A stretch of DNA of 64,000 nucleotides. It comes from Vitellaria paradoxa. Taxonomy: Eukaryota; Streptophyta; Magnoliopsida; Ericales; Sapotaceae. The notes under the pieces are model-generated. The model ran no database searches and was not told the DNA's origin. It saw only the letters and a list, made by a program, of their open reading frames with translations. Shown here in pieces: positions 36,503 to 48,349 of the stretch (positions are counted from its first letter, which is position 1; each line of letters starts with the position of its first letter). Location of the stretch: the NCBI GenBank assembly GCA_019916065.1, contig CM034240.1, forward strand, positions 33,865,149-33,929,148, in the 5' to 3' direction. The translations under genes and the position numbers were made by a program.

Positions 36503-39500
36503 CCAGACAATGATGCATTGGTGATTAACTTGAAAATGTTTGAGATGGATGTGAAGAAGATCTTGGTGGACACAAGAAGTTTCACAGAAGTTAGGTTCTT
36601 AAGTCTATTCAAGAAATTGGGACTTATAGAAGAGGATTTGGAACCAATTGAATGCCTACTCATTGGTTTTGACTCTGTCCTAGTTTAGCCATTAGGAAGA
36701 GTGGTCATACATATTCAGGCTAGACTAGTGGAGTATGAGGTGGAGTTTACAGTTGTAGATGCACCATCTTCCTACCACACAATTGTAGGAAGGTCTTATA
36801 TTCACATGTTGAAAGCAGTTCTCTCTATTTATCATCAAGTTATCAAATTTCTCTATGGTGATGAAGTGATAGAGATTAAGGGAGATCAAGATGTCTCTAG
36901 AAGGTTCTTTACTGTTGCTCTGAATTCTAAACCCTTACTCGAGCAGGTTTAACTTGTTGAAATGCTCGATGATACCCCAAAGATTGATGATGTTGGAGGA
37001 GATCCAGAAATAAAAGCTATTGAAGGCCTAAAGAAGTTCCAAATTAGCTTAGCTGAGGATGATAAATTCTTTTTGATTGGGTCCAATTTAGGAGTTGAGG
37101 AGAAATTAGAGTTAACGAAGATGCTACTGAAAAATATTGGAACGTTTGCCTAGATGCCACAAGAGATATCAGGTATTTCTCATGAAATTATGAGTTATAA
37201 GTTGAATGTCAACCTAGGAGCTAAACCTATAATTCAGAAGGTAATGAGATCTGCTCTACAGTATGCTGAGGCCGTCATTAATGAGGTTGGTAGATTACTT
37301 GATGTCAAAGCTATTAGAGAAGTTTCATATCCTAAATGGCTGACAAACACAGTGGTTGTAAAGAAGAAGAACAGGAAATGGAGGGTCTGCATTGACTACA
37401 CAAACTCAAACAAAGTATGTCCTAAAGATTCATTCCCACTACCGAAGATTGATCAGCTTGTAGATTCAACAATTGGGAGTGAGAAGATGTCGTTTCTGGA
37501 TGCATATAAGAGGTATCATTAGATCCTAATGCATAAGTTAGATGAAAAGATGACTGCATTCATCATCTAGAGAAAGATATACTATTACAAAGTCATGCCT
37601 TTTGGGCTCAAGAATGTTGGTGCCACTTATCAATGCCTTCTCACCAAGATGTTCAAGAAAGGCCTCGGCAAAACTATAGAGGTGTACTCAACGATATGGT
37701 GGTTAAAAGTAAGGAGTTTGAGACCCATATTCACTATCTGTAGTATGTGTTTTTTACTCTCGATGAATATAGGTTAAAGCTCAATGCTGTCAAGTGTGCC
37801 TTTGGAGTTAGTTCTGGAAAATTTTTAGGCCACTTGGTAACCAGGTGAGGAATTGAAGGGAATCCCAACCAGATCCGAGCTATCTAAGTTGTAGTTTAAC
37901 CTTGCATAAAAAAAGAAGTACAAAAGCTTACAGGGATGGTCGCAGCACTTAACAGATTCATCAATTGAGCATGAAATAAATGTCAACCATTCTTTAAGTT
38001 GTTAAAGGGGGCAAATAAAATGGTCTAGGATGAAAAAGCTGACCGAGCATTAGAAACGTTTAAGGAATACTTGACAACTACCCTAATTTGTCAACTCCCC
38101 AACTGGGGGATGTTCTACAACTCTATTTGGCAGTGTCAGACCATGTAGTAAGTGCCGCTCTGCTTAAGGAAGGAGATGGAACATGGTAGCCTATCTATTA
38201 TGCAAGTAAGGCTCTGCAGGCAGAGATGCGATATCTTCCCCTGGAGTTTATACTAGCATTGATGGTGGCATCTAGAAAGCTGGCACATTATTTCTATGCT
38301 TACGCCATTTAAGTCATGACTGATTAACCAATTGGTCAATTGCTGAAGAAGGTTGATATCATTGGAAGGTTAGCAAAATGGGCAGTGCATTTAAGATTTT
38401 TTGACATAAGATTTGTGCTAAGGACAGTAATAAAGGCATAAGTCTTAGCAGCTTTTATAACAAAAATTACTTTCCCAGCTCATAAGCAAATATATGAGGT
38501 GTGGCATTTGAAATTGAACTCAAAAGCTGAAGCAATCTCACCATTATGGCAAATTAAAGTGGATAGGCCCTCGTCCAACAAGGGTGCTAGGGTAGGTGTG
38601 GTTTTAACGACCCCTGAGGGGGTGACAATAGAGTATGCTATAAAGTTGGGCTTTAAAGCAATCAACCATGAAGCCGAGTACAAAGCGTTGTTGGTGGGGC
38701 TTGATATTACTCGGTGCCTGTTTGCACGGAATATGCTGATTAAGATGGATTCCCATTTGGTGGCAAACCAGTTGAAAGAAGAGTATACAACAAGAAATAA
38801 AAGAATGGTTGAGTATTTGGCTCTCTCAAAGAAGAAATTAGAGGAATTCAACATTATTGGAATTGAGCTAAGTGGAAGGGATCATAATGCTCATACAGAT
38901 GCTTTGGTAATGCTTGATGTAGCCCCAAGGACAAGGCTAACGAATAATGTCTACTTTAAAGTCTTGGAAAAGCTAAGTGTTATAAAGGGGAGATGATAGC
39001 GTTCATTAACTTGGGTCCTTCCTAGATGGATCCGATCATTTCTTATTTCGAGAATGGGACTCTTCCTAATGACAAGGTGGAAGCAAGGAAGTTGAGGTCA
39101 AAATTACAAGGTTCTGGCTGTCTCCCGACCACAAGTTGTATAGAAAATCCTTTACAAGTCCCTACCTTCTTTGTGTTCACCCTGATAAGGTACAAGATTT
39201 TCTTTATGAAATTCATGAAGGGGTTTGTAGGGCACACATTGGGGGCAGGTCACTGGCCTATAGGGCAATCATTCAGGGTTATTGGTGGCCAAAGATGGGA
39301 AGGGATGTACAAGCTTATGTTAGGAAATGCAAAAAATGTCAAAAGTTTGCTCCAATTTTTCGCCAACCTGGTCAGGAGCTCAGTCCTCTTACTAGTCCAT
39401 GGCCATTTTCCTAATGTGGTCTTAACATCGTTAGGCCACTATCTACTGCTACTGGGAACACGAAGTAGTTAGTGGTTGACACTAATTACTTCACTAAGTG

Positions 39501-40240
39501 GGTAGAGGTCGAGCCTTACGCTCATATTAAAGATGTAGATACCATTCGTTTTGTATGAAATAACATCATCACAAAGTATGGCATCCCTAGGACACTTATT
39601 TTTAGCTCCCCATTCAGGGAATATTGTTCTAGGCATGGGATTAAGAACATTTATTCCTCTCCTGCTTACCCTCAAAGCAATGGTTAAGCTGAAGCTTACA
39701 ACAAGGTTATTCTCAATGATATCAAGAAAAGTCTAGAGGGCGCTAAGGACAAGTGGGTTAAAGAGCTTCTAATAGTGTTATGGACTTACAAAACCACCTT
39801 AAGGAGATCCACTAGCAAAGCTCCATTTTCTATTGCCTATGAAATGAAAGTAGTCATCTCATTAGGGGTTGATTTGCCCATCATTTGCACCACGGCATTT
39901 GATCAGGGAAAAAATGATAAAGTAATGGGTGTCAGCCTCATTTTGCTCAAAGAGAAAAGGGAATTAGCTGCAATAAGATTGGCATCCTACCAACAAGAAA
40001 TGAAGAGAAAATTCAAGAGACGAGTAAAGCCACGAGAATTTAAAACTAGTGGCTTTGTTCTCAAAAAGTTAATGGGGGCAAGGAGAGACCCGAGTGAAGG
40101 AATAGCTCAGTGCTAACTGGGAGGGTCCGTTTAGGGTAACTGAGGTGCTCGACAATAAAGCTTATCGTTTGGCTGACATGGAAGGCAGATCAGTAAAGAG
40201 GCCTTGGAACGTTGTACATTTTAAGTTATATTATGTGTAA
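36503..40240 (+). pseudogene. pol of element E (protease, RT, RNase H, second RNase H, integrase), Tat-lineage gypsy
   Basis: Order: protease at 36520-36950 (active site reads DTRSF where the family has DTGSS; AGRSYIHMLKAV-type text). RT at 37154-37850 (KKKNRKWRVCIDYTNSNKVCPKDSFPLP, PFGLKNVGATYQ), whose catalytic box near 37680-37700 is frameshifted and reads NDM instead of DDM. First RNase H near 38030-38450. Then a second, archaeal-type RNase H at 38550-38930 (VGVVLTTPEGVTIEYAIKLGF, EAEYKALLVGL, DSHLVANQ), the hallmark of Tat/Retand/Ogre elements. Integrase at 39180-40230 (HIGGRSLAYRAIIQGYWWPKM, CKKCQ), where the first catalytic Asp is Asn (GLNIVRP). Stops are scattered throughout. It is not functional. 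Confidence 0.9.
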
Positions 40241-41107
40241 TAACTTAATTTATCTTTGTTTATTGATCAAGCAGGAATAAAAATAGGTTTACTCTAGCTT
40301 CAGAGACTTACACAAAATTTAAAGAACGTCCATATGGGGTTCCTAGATGTGATAATTAAAAAAAATAGTTCCACTGGGGCTCTCCAGTGATTGACTTAAA
40401 AAAGAATATTCCTAATGGGGCTCCCTATGCTTAACTCAAAAAAAGAATAGTCCCACTGGGGCTCCCAGTGATTGACTTAAAAAAGGTTAGTTTTATTGGT
40501 TGATCCCAGTGGTAACTATTAAAAAGTAAGAAAATTTCAGAGGTAGCTCTATAAAAGAGACAAACTCATTGATTTCTTTACCGTACATAATTCAGAAATG
40601 TGGTTTTGATCTGAATACAGGCTAAGTTCTCTTATTTGAACAATGATCATCTCTAAGAATGTCAAGAAAAGGAAAAAATTCATTTCCCAACCATATCGTG
40701 TTAAAAATTATCATAGAAATGTAATCGTGGTGCAAGTTAATCTAAATAAGAAGCTTCCAAACCACATAAGATGAGGTCAGTAACATTTTAAAGAAACATT
40801 ACAGTTCAATTTATGGTGATTTGAGTTTACTTTCATTGCAGTTTAAATAAATTACCATATTATTCTCATAAGTATGAACATTGTATGCATGTTTGATACT
40901 TATCATTTTACAAGTTTTGTTGTTCATCATGCAACATGAATGAGCTGTGCTCAGCATTGACTTAGAAAGCACATTAGTTAAGTGTTGAGTTTTAAGTGCT
41001 GATCATTTATTTAACAAGATTGATATCATGAGTTTACAAACTTAGGGATAAATAAGACTAGTTTATTGCAAAAGTTAGACTTAAAAGGCAGAACAACAAT
41101 ATCAACC
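40241..41107 (+). other. 3' untranslated region of element E up to the insertion of element A
   Basis: Non-coding DNA follows the integrase. It contains the hairpin repeats at 40325-40530 and then AT-rich unique DNA. No polypurine tract or 3' LTR of E is reached before element A begins at 41108, so E's end must lie beyond the nested elements, outside the window. Confidence 0.6.
40325..40530 (+). repeat. Tandem hairpin units of about 60 bp in E's 3' region
   Basis: Four to five units have the form CCACTGGGGCTCCCAGTG-ATTGACTTAAAAAAG. The best unit (about 40456-40474) has CACTGGG pairing perfectly with CCCAGTG around a 3-nt loop (GCT). Neighbouring units are decayed but keep paired changes in part (CACTGGGGCTCTCCAGTG; TAATGGGGCTCCCTATG). 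They lie between integrase and the position where the polypurine tract should be. Confidence 0.75.
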
Positions 41108-42442
41108 TGATTGTACTGTAAAAAGTACAATTATATGCTTCAAACTGAGAATTGTTATGCAAATTGTTACATTAAATGAATAGATATGTGAAGTTTCTTG
41201 CATTGATGAAGGCTGTATGTGATTTATGGTAATTGAGCATAAAATGACAAAAAACTGGACCAAAAGAGACCAACTCAGCAAGTGGTTCGAACACATGTTC
41301 GAACCATAGCTTATTCAAACCATGGTTCTAACCACAGAAGGTGTAGGAGCTGGAAGAATAGAAAAATCTGGCAAGTGTTACAACTTGGTTTAAACCCTCG
41401 TTCAAACCATACCCAGATTGAACTTGTGTTAGAACAACAGAGGATGGTGCAAGGAAAAGAAGAAGAAAAAAAATTCTAAGGAAAGTTTGTTCAAACCTTG
41501 GTTGGTTCAAACCAATGTTCTAGTAATAGAATGCCAGAAACAATTTTAAGCTGAAAATTTTCTAAGTACCAGAAATCTTGTTTGAACATGCGTTTGAACC
41601 AAAATCTTGTTTGAACGAACCTACATTTTGGGAATTTTTGTAATTCTGTTATTATTGGAAAGGGTATTTAAGTACTTTTGTTTTGTATTATAAATATACA
41701 AGAGTAAGGTCGTTTCAGAGAGAACTTTTCATACGTATATTTTAGTTTTGCAGATTTTCATTGCTGATAGAGAATTTAGAGAGAGAAAGTAAATCAAGGT
41801 TCCATTTCAATTGAATTTTGTTCTAGAATTTCAATTTATGAGCAAAATTCCTTTATTGTCAAGTGATTTCACTTCAATTGTGTGTGAGTAGTTCCTTGCT
41901 TGGATTTAAATCAAGGAGAGCAGTTGTTGTAAGTGGATTTTCAAGGTATTATGCTTTTTAATGTTCAAATGTTCCTGAAAATTCTCTACAAATGATGGTT
42001 GAAAGGTTTGGATCTATTGAAACTGTTAATTGTTAACTCTAGATCTAGCCTTATTTGTATATCTTATATAGATTATATGTGAGTTGTTAATTAGAATTCT
42101 CATGCACTTCTTTGAGAAATTGTATATGGATTGCTAATATAGAACTTATATGTACTCTTTATAGGTTATGCATTCTAAGTGTTTGATTTAAGTTTTCAAT
42201 TACATGAACCAAGTGTTGTTATCAAATCTTTCAACCATTGTTCTTGATTGTGCTTCAATTCTCAATTTTGTTTCGATTTATTGATTGATGATTAGTTTGT
42301 TTGGATCCTTTGAAATCATTAGTTGATGTTACTAGATTAACTCTTGATTGTATATTCTATTTTCAGTATATGTGAGTTACTTGGTTGGAATTTTCATACC
42401 CGATCTTAAGGATTTTGATTGTGGATTGCCACCTAGAACTCT
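41108..42442 (+). mobile_element. 5' LTR of element A, first part
   Basis: It starts TGATTGTACTGTAAAAAGTAC, the same hairpin-like start as the related LTRs of C and D (TGATTACACTTGAAAAGTGT on the minus strand). It includes a dyad-repeat cluster (41282-41640) and a TATA-type promoter near 41665-41695 (GGGTATTTAAG, TATTATAAATATAC). It is interrupted at 42442/42443 by element B and resumes at 51410. The total LTR length without B is about 1773 bp, close to the 1722-1725 bp of its relatives. Confidence 0.8.
41282..41640. repeat. Cluster of GGTTCGAAC-type dyads upstream of the LTR A TATA box
   Basis: About ten copies of GGTT(C/T)(G/A)AAC or its complement appear here, among them GGTTCGAACAC, TGTTCGAACCA, TTCAAACCATGGTT, GGTTTAAACC, GGTTCAAACC, TTGTTTGAAC, CGTTTGAACC. 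The core is a self-complementary GTTCGAAC. Most variants differ by C-to-T/G-to-A changes. The cluster ends roughly 25-30 bp before the TATA region, an enhancer-like position. Confidence 0.75.
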
Positions 42443-43178
42443 TGTAATGACCCCAAAATTTTACTATACATAATACCTTAATCTATATTATAGATAATAA
42501 TAATAATTAATTACATTAGTTTGGCATTATTTTGAATTTTTAGCTTTAATTGAAACAATATAATATTTTTATAATTAGTTAAATCTTAACTTGAATAAAA
42601 AAAAGGAAAAAATTATAAAAGAATGACACATGCATTGAATGGATTTTATCACATGGTGCATAGGTGGAAAAGTAATGATGGTGGGGGGTCTATGTGTCCA
42701 AGACACTTGGAAGCCTAGGAAAAAAAAAGGTGGCAAAATGGCTTGAAGTCACATGGAACTTAGGGAAGCCAATTTGATTTTCTTTTCTTAAGGTGACTTG
42801 GTCACCAAGCATACCACTTTTATATATATATGATACATTTTATGGATTTATGAAAGAAGAATTGAGAAAGAGAAAGGATGAGGAAAAAAGAAAAAAGAAA
42901 AGAAAGAGAGAGAGAAAGAGAGAAAAGAGAAATAAGGGAGAAAGAGAAAGGAGGAAGTAAAGACTTAAATTTAGGAATACCAGAGTTTTGATATTTTTAA
43001 CGTTGTGATCGTCATGGTGGTGTCGGATCGTGGTAATTCAGCCCAGGATGAAAAATACGAAAGGGCAAAGTTTCAAACTTTTGAGAGTTCTTCACAATTT
43101 CCTTTTCTTTTCTTCAAATTTGAGATAGGAGATTTATTCATATAATTGAAATTTAGTATTTTGTATAAAGGCATGATA

Positions 43179-43375
43179 CCAAACCAAACCAAACCAAGCC
43201 TTTTCACACTAGGTGGGTCGGCTATATGGATTTGTCGACGCCAATTAGAATTAGGTGTTAGAAAATCCATAAAAAAATTCGACAAAATTTTACGCTGGCT
43301 GTCAACTACCTAACACAACCCTCCTCCTTTATCTGGACTTGGGACCGGCCATGAAAAAAAAACATAGGCGGAGTT
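43179..43375 (-). mobile_element. SINE insertion in B's 5' LTR, 15-bp TSD
   Basis: A 197-bp block absent from B's 3' LTR is flanked by perfect copies of TATAAAGGCATGATA (43164-43178 and 43376-43390). Its minus strand contains GGTCCCAAGTCCAGATAAAG, TTAGGTAGTTGACAGCC and ATATAGCCGACCCACCTAG, which I recognise as the consensus text of the plant Au-type SINE family. It ends in a degenerate TTGGTTTGGTTTGG tail next to the TSD. The long TSD and the tail indicate LINE-mediated target-primed insertion. It inserted after B did. Confidence 0.85.
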
Positions 43376-43499
43376 TATAAAGGCATGATAATAATATATA
43401 TAATTTCATTGTATAATTATTTTGATAATGTAAGAGAATGTGAAATAATGAGATTATGGTTTACATTATAATTTTGTGTACCTTCATAAAAATAGGTTG

Positions 43500-43870
43500 A
43501 GACGTTATAATGGTGGCTGGGGATTATAAGGGTGGCAAAGGGAATAGCTTGCGTGACTTATTGAGGCATCATAAGGGAGGTTAGGGGTTATAAGGGTGGT
43601 AAAGAGAATAGCTTGCATGGCTTGTTGAGGCGTCATAAGGAAGGCTGGGGGTTATAAGGGTGGTAAAAGGAATAGCCTATGTGGCTTGTTGAGGCGTCAT
43701 AAGAGTGGCTGAGGGTTATAAGAGTGGCAAAGGCAATAGCCCGTGTGGCATGTTGAGGTATTATAAGGGTGGCAAGGGGTTATAAGGGTGGCAAAGGAAA
43801 TAGCCTTTGTGGCACGTTGAAATGTTATAAAGGTGGCAAGGTGTTATGAGGATGGAAAGGAAGTAACTTT
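43500..43870 (+). repeat. Minisatellite of about 64 bp in B's 5' LTR, about 5.8 units
   Basis: The unit carries GGTTATAAGGGTGGCAAAGGGAATAGC..G(C/T)GTGGC(T/A)TGTTGAGGC(G/A)TCATAAG. The last units are diverged (GTGGCACGTTGAAATGTTATAAAGG). Confidence 0.85.
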
Positions 43871-44291
43871 GTATTCTCAGTTTCACTAATTAATCATTTA
43901 TTTCGTGTTGTTGTTATATGATTTATATGATAATGAATAATTTTGCATGGGCGTTTCACTGTTTATTAATTTGATTTATACTGCTATCACTTGTTTTATA
44001 TGACAATGACATTTACTTTAAACACTTAGTTTTTGTCTTTATATGAAATGCTTATTGAAATTATTTGAATATTTTTCTTACTGGGCTTAGCGGCTCATCC
44101 CGTTTCATGGGTTTTATACAGAGTAGCCATTTGATAACAAAAAGTGAGGCTGGCAGATGTTAGTGGGCAACTGAGACCAATGATTAATTGTTAGTATAAA
44201 GTTTGGCACATGTGTAAGCAGGAGAGAACTTATGCAATAAGTTTGGCTATTATACTCTAATTTTGTTGTTAAAATTCAGGGTGTTACAGAA

Positions 44292-44305
44292 TGGTATCAG
44301 AGCCC
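44292..44305 (+). other. Primer binding site of element B (tRNA-iMet type)
   Basis: TGGTATCAGAGCCC lies three bases after the LTR end. It is the standard plant PBS complementary to the 3' end of initiator methionine tRNA, with a perfect match over at least the first 13 bases. Confidence 0.9.
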
Positions 44306-47300
44306 GGGTTAGAATACCTAAGGGACATTGGGAGTCTGGCATTATATGTTGTATACTTAGGTGTTACAATTGACATTTAGCTATTTCTGAAAATGGACTC
44401 ATTGGTATTTTATGGAATAATTAGTTGTGTAAGCGGATGGAATTGGGGAGGTTGTTAGAATAGTGTCCCTATTCGTAAGGGACATGAAAGCTTTTGAAAT
44501 ATCCTTAGCTAACGGTAAATAAAGTTGATATGTGAGCAAGTAATGTAACCAGCAGTGGTTTGTTGGGCTTAGGCATAAGGTGTGAAGGATGTTTTGGTGA
44601 TAGTTTTGACATCAAGAATGATGGTTAGATGTAGATGTAAATATAATAAAAAGATTTTAAATTTGAAATCCAAAAGGCTTAAAGAGTTTAACTTAATGAC
44701 TCAAGGATTTTTTAAGATTACATTTCATTGTTGAGTAGTGTATAATTGTGAGACGATTCTGAAGCAGTATGGCAATAATAGAAATTTAAATTTTGAAATG
44801 GATGAGTTAGCAACTTGATAAGTGGTGATTGACTGTTATTATGGATTAGTGATGACTATCTTAACTAATCATATTTAGATTTGGGATGAAATAAGAGTAA
44901 TGTTATTTTAATGATATTAAGTGCATTGAAAAATCTCGTGTTCAAACAGTTAATTTGAAGTTGAATGAAAAGTAGTCTCAGTTTGGTTCCCGCGAGTAAT
45001 GTGTAAATTGTGGAGGTATTCTTGAGGAAGAGTGAGGCTAATTTCCTTTAAGGTAGATTAACTTTTCCAAATTCTATTGTGCCATATTCTATGGTATTGT
45101 TTAAATTTCGGAAGGTTTGGATTTAATCAAGTGATTTGCAAGCTTATGGTTTATCTGATATAATATTTGGCGTCGGGATATTGGATATTCTCGTTAAGAT
45201 GAATGGTAAAATATTTGAGGTTTTGAGTAAATTGGAAGTTATCAAATTAAGTAAGGATGTGTATTGGCTATTGAGTTTTGGCTAATTGTCTTAATGGTTA
45301 TATGTTGAGAATAGTAAGTATAGGTTTGGTTGTGTGAGATAAAATGTAGGGTTAAGTGGTATTTGATCAGGCAATTATGACAGATCCTCCAGAGGTTTTA
45401 GTTGTATTAATTGAGTATGGCTAAGGTTGTATTTGATATCTAAGCATTGTGAGTTTGGAGGATTACTACCACTACCCTATTTAGGATATCCCTCAGCTGA
45501 TAGAATTATTGATTTGACTGATCTAGAAAAGAGTTAGAAATTTAGTAGGATAAAATTATTAAGAACATTTTATAGGCGGAGGTGCAAGTTAGAATTATTG
45601 ATTCTTACCCGTGGAAGGGTTACTCTGGATATCGTGATGGGTTACGAAAAAAAAAAAAAAGAGAGAATTTAGGCTATGGGCTAATGCATAATGGTCAGAT
45701 GACGGTGTAAGTCGAGGTAGTTGAAATCACATGAGAAGGAATAATTGAAATGGTATTTGCATTGAAGTCTTAATAGGATTAGTGAAATGGCAAAAGAGTA
45801 ATGGACTCAAAATACAAGAATTTCAAAGTTATTTATATATACAATGTGATTTGACCATGAGGAAAATGTAACTAAATGGAGTACTAGGAATATTCTAATC
45901 TTAAATTTCTCAATGTTATTTGGGTAATGCTAATTTAATGGCCGATGCTTTAAGTAAGAGGTCAAGGAGTTTGGTTGTACTAGAGTTACTTTTAGTAAAG
46001 TTTTTGAGAAAATGTTTGCAATTTTGAGGTTCTCTAGGAAAAAATTATAATGATAGAAAAATAATTTTTTTTAGAAATGGAGTTATGCAAGAATGGTATT
46101 GATAATATGGATAAAGGGTTACTAGGTTCTAAATGTGGGACTAGTTTTTTATCAGAAAATGTAGTATCAAAAATTTTCTAGCTAAAGTGTTGAGTACAAA
46201 AGTGTACCCATAAATGGATAATTAAGATTCAAGAACAAAGTGATTGTGCTTGATGGGTATGGACTTTGGGGAGTGGAGGTTTGGGAGTTTTATCATTCGA
46301 GAATTTGGTACATCTTGATGGCGTTAAAAACATAAAATCTTTAATATTGACGAAATGAAATGAAATGTAAGGTGATGTTTGTAAATTTCTAGAGGTGAAC
46401 TTAGAAAAAAAAAAATTGGGTTGTCTGACCTTGAATATGAGAATGAAGATGAACATGGTGTTTAATGATTATCTAGACAAGTTGAAGAGGTGTGCAAGTT
46501 ACTTGCGTGCTAAATTTTGATTAATCAAGGATTAATTGTAGAAGTTTATATGGTATGTACATGTATATGTGTGTGTAGAATGGATATAGGAAAGGTGGTA
46601 TTGAATGGTAGATCTGTGAGTTTCATGTGTTTGATAATATACTAAAACTTATATTGATAATGATGCATGTTTTCATAAGTGAAATATTAATTTACCAACT
46701 AGTTTATAGTGAGTAAGTGGATACATAGGCACATCAAGCTAGGTGAAGGAAACAACTTCTGGTGGAAAGAATTATTTGGGTTTAGTTTGATAAAAGTCAG
46801 AAGCTAATAGGAGAGTCTAATTACAATTGCAAATAAGAAATAGGATAAATATGTAGGAGGGGAAGGATTTTGAAATGGAATAAATAGCCTACTATGCTTA
46901 TTTGTTAGCATTTTTATTTTCAGATTATTAATTATGTTGTGGATAACATGGTAAATTGCGGGTTAGAATTTGTGAATTTTAATCAGCACCTAAAGTGTTG
47001 AGTTGGATTGGAAGATTGATAACTTAATTGAGTTTAATTTGAGTATGCAAATGTGAGATGGGGAAAACTTGAGAGAGAAGCAGTACTTGAGAAATCAGAG
47101 GTGTAAGAATAAAAAAAAGAAAAAGTTACAAAATGATCTTTAGCGGTAACTATGTGTTTGATGTGTTAAATTTTAGTGTAGCCTATTTGATTTATGGTAT
47201 AGCTTTGATTGGATAATCTCAGAGTTTCAGTTAGAGGAATTAAATATTAAGGCCACATGTTTCAGGTTTAGACCAATGGGATAAGTTAGCAACGAATAGC

Positions 47301-47917
47301 GAAGTAACATTCCAAGATAATGATAAGTCCAATATAGGGTATGTTAGAGCATTGGTATATGGAAATGAAATTATGGAAGAGATTGTTATGGAAAAAAAGC
47401 ATAAAAATACGTTAGATGGCAAATTTGATAGAAAAATGATCCTAAAATATTCAAATAAGAAAATATTAGTATTGTGATACAGAGGAAATGTTAAAGTTTA
47501 ATTTATTAAGGAAAGAATTCTGGCTTAGGAGATGATTAGGTGTTATATTATGAAAATTCAAATAAGTATATAACGATAGTATAACATGGAATAGAGATCA
47601 AAGTTCGATGTTATTCAGATACGGATTTGATAGTGGGCTGCTACAAATTATTTAAGGAGCCACTGAGTTAGTTATCAGATTCAGAGTAGTACAGCAGACA
47701 CGTAGATATCTACGTTCTTTATTTGCTATAATTTGTTAATTTGTGGAATGATATGAGTGTTTTTTATTTTGAATAATCCTATTCACATTAGAACCATCAT
47801 GATATGAAAGTGTCTATTTGAAAGTACAAGTTTAAGATACTCGAAATATATTTGTAATTGTTTTCCTAAGAACTATGTTTGTGTAGACTGCCTCAAATTT
47901 CGAGGACGAAATTTTTA
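44306..47917 (+). pseudogene. Decayed gypsy polyprotein of element B
   Basis: No ORF longer than about 80 codons remains. Recognisable remnants: near 45715, RQLKSHEK-like text as in the RNase H N-terminal region of chromoviruses. Near 45930-45975, NANLMADALSKRSRSL matches the family's N.VADALSRK at the end of RNase H. Near 47255-47275, QTNGISQQ-like text recalls HPQTDGQSER of integrase. The end reads ...EDEIFMRG just before the 3' LTR, a chromovirus-like C-terminus. Gag and protease are not identifiable. The internal length of about 3.6 kb versus the usual 4.5-5 kb implies deletions. All changes together make it inactive. Confidence 0.65.
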
Positions 47918-47928
47918 TGAGGGGAGGA
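47918..47928 (+). other. Polypurine tract of element B
   Basis: TGAGGGGAGGA lies immediately before the TGTAATGACC start of the 3' LTR. It is the expected plus-strand priming site. Confidence 0.85.
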
Positions 47929-48349
47929 TGTAATGACCCCAAAATTTAATATACATATTACCTTAATCTATATTATAAAGAAAATAATAATAATAATTAA
48001 TTGCATTAGTTTGGCATTATTTTAAATTTTTAGCTTTAATTAAAACAATATAATACTTTTATAATTAGTTAAACCTTAACTTAAATAGAAAAAAAGCAAA
48101 AGATTATAAAAGAATGACACATGTATTGAATTGATTTTGTCACATGGTACATAGGTGGAAAAGTAATGATGGTGGGGGGTCTATGTGTCCAAGACACTTG
48201 GAAGCCTGGGAAAAAAAAAGGTGGCAAAATGGCTTGAAGCCATGTGGAACTTAGGGAAGCCAATTCTCTTCTTAAGGTGACTTGGTCAGCAAGCATACCA
48301 CATAGATATATATATATATGATACATTTTATGGATCTATGAAAGAAGAA

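Larger units (their letters stand above)
42443..44288 (+). repeat. 5' LTR of element B
   Basis: 1846 bp including a 197-bp SINE and its duplicated 15-bp target. Over the first about 320 bases it is roughly 93% identical by eye to the 3' LTR, indicating an insertion of intermediate age. It contains a purine-rich GAGAAAGAGAAAGG tract near 42865-42960 and a 64-bp minisatellite at about 43500-43870. Confidence 0.9.

Noticed and set aside
43500..43870. Regular spaced repeats resembling a CRISPR array
   Set aside because: Units are contiguous 64-bp tandem copies without unique spacers, within a plant LTR.
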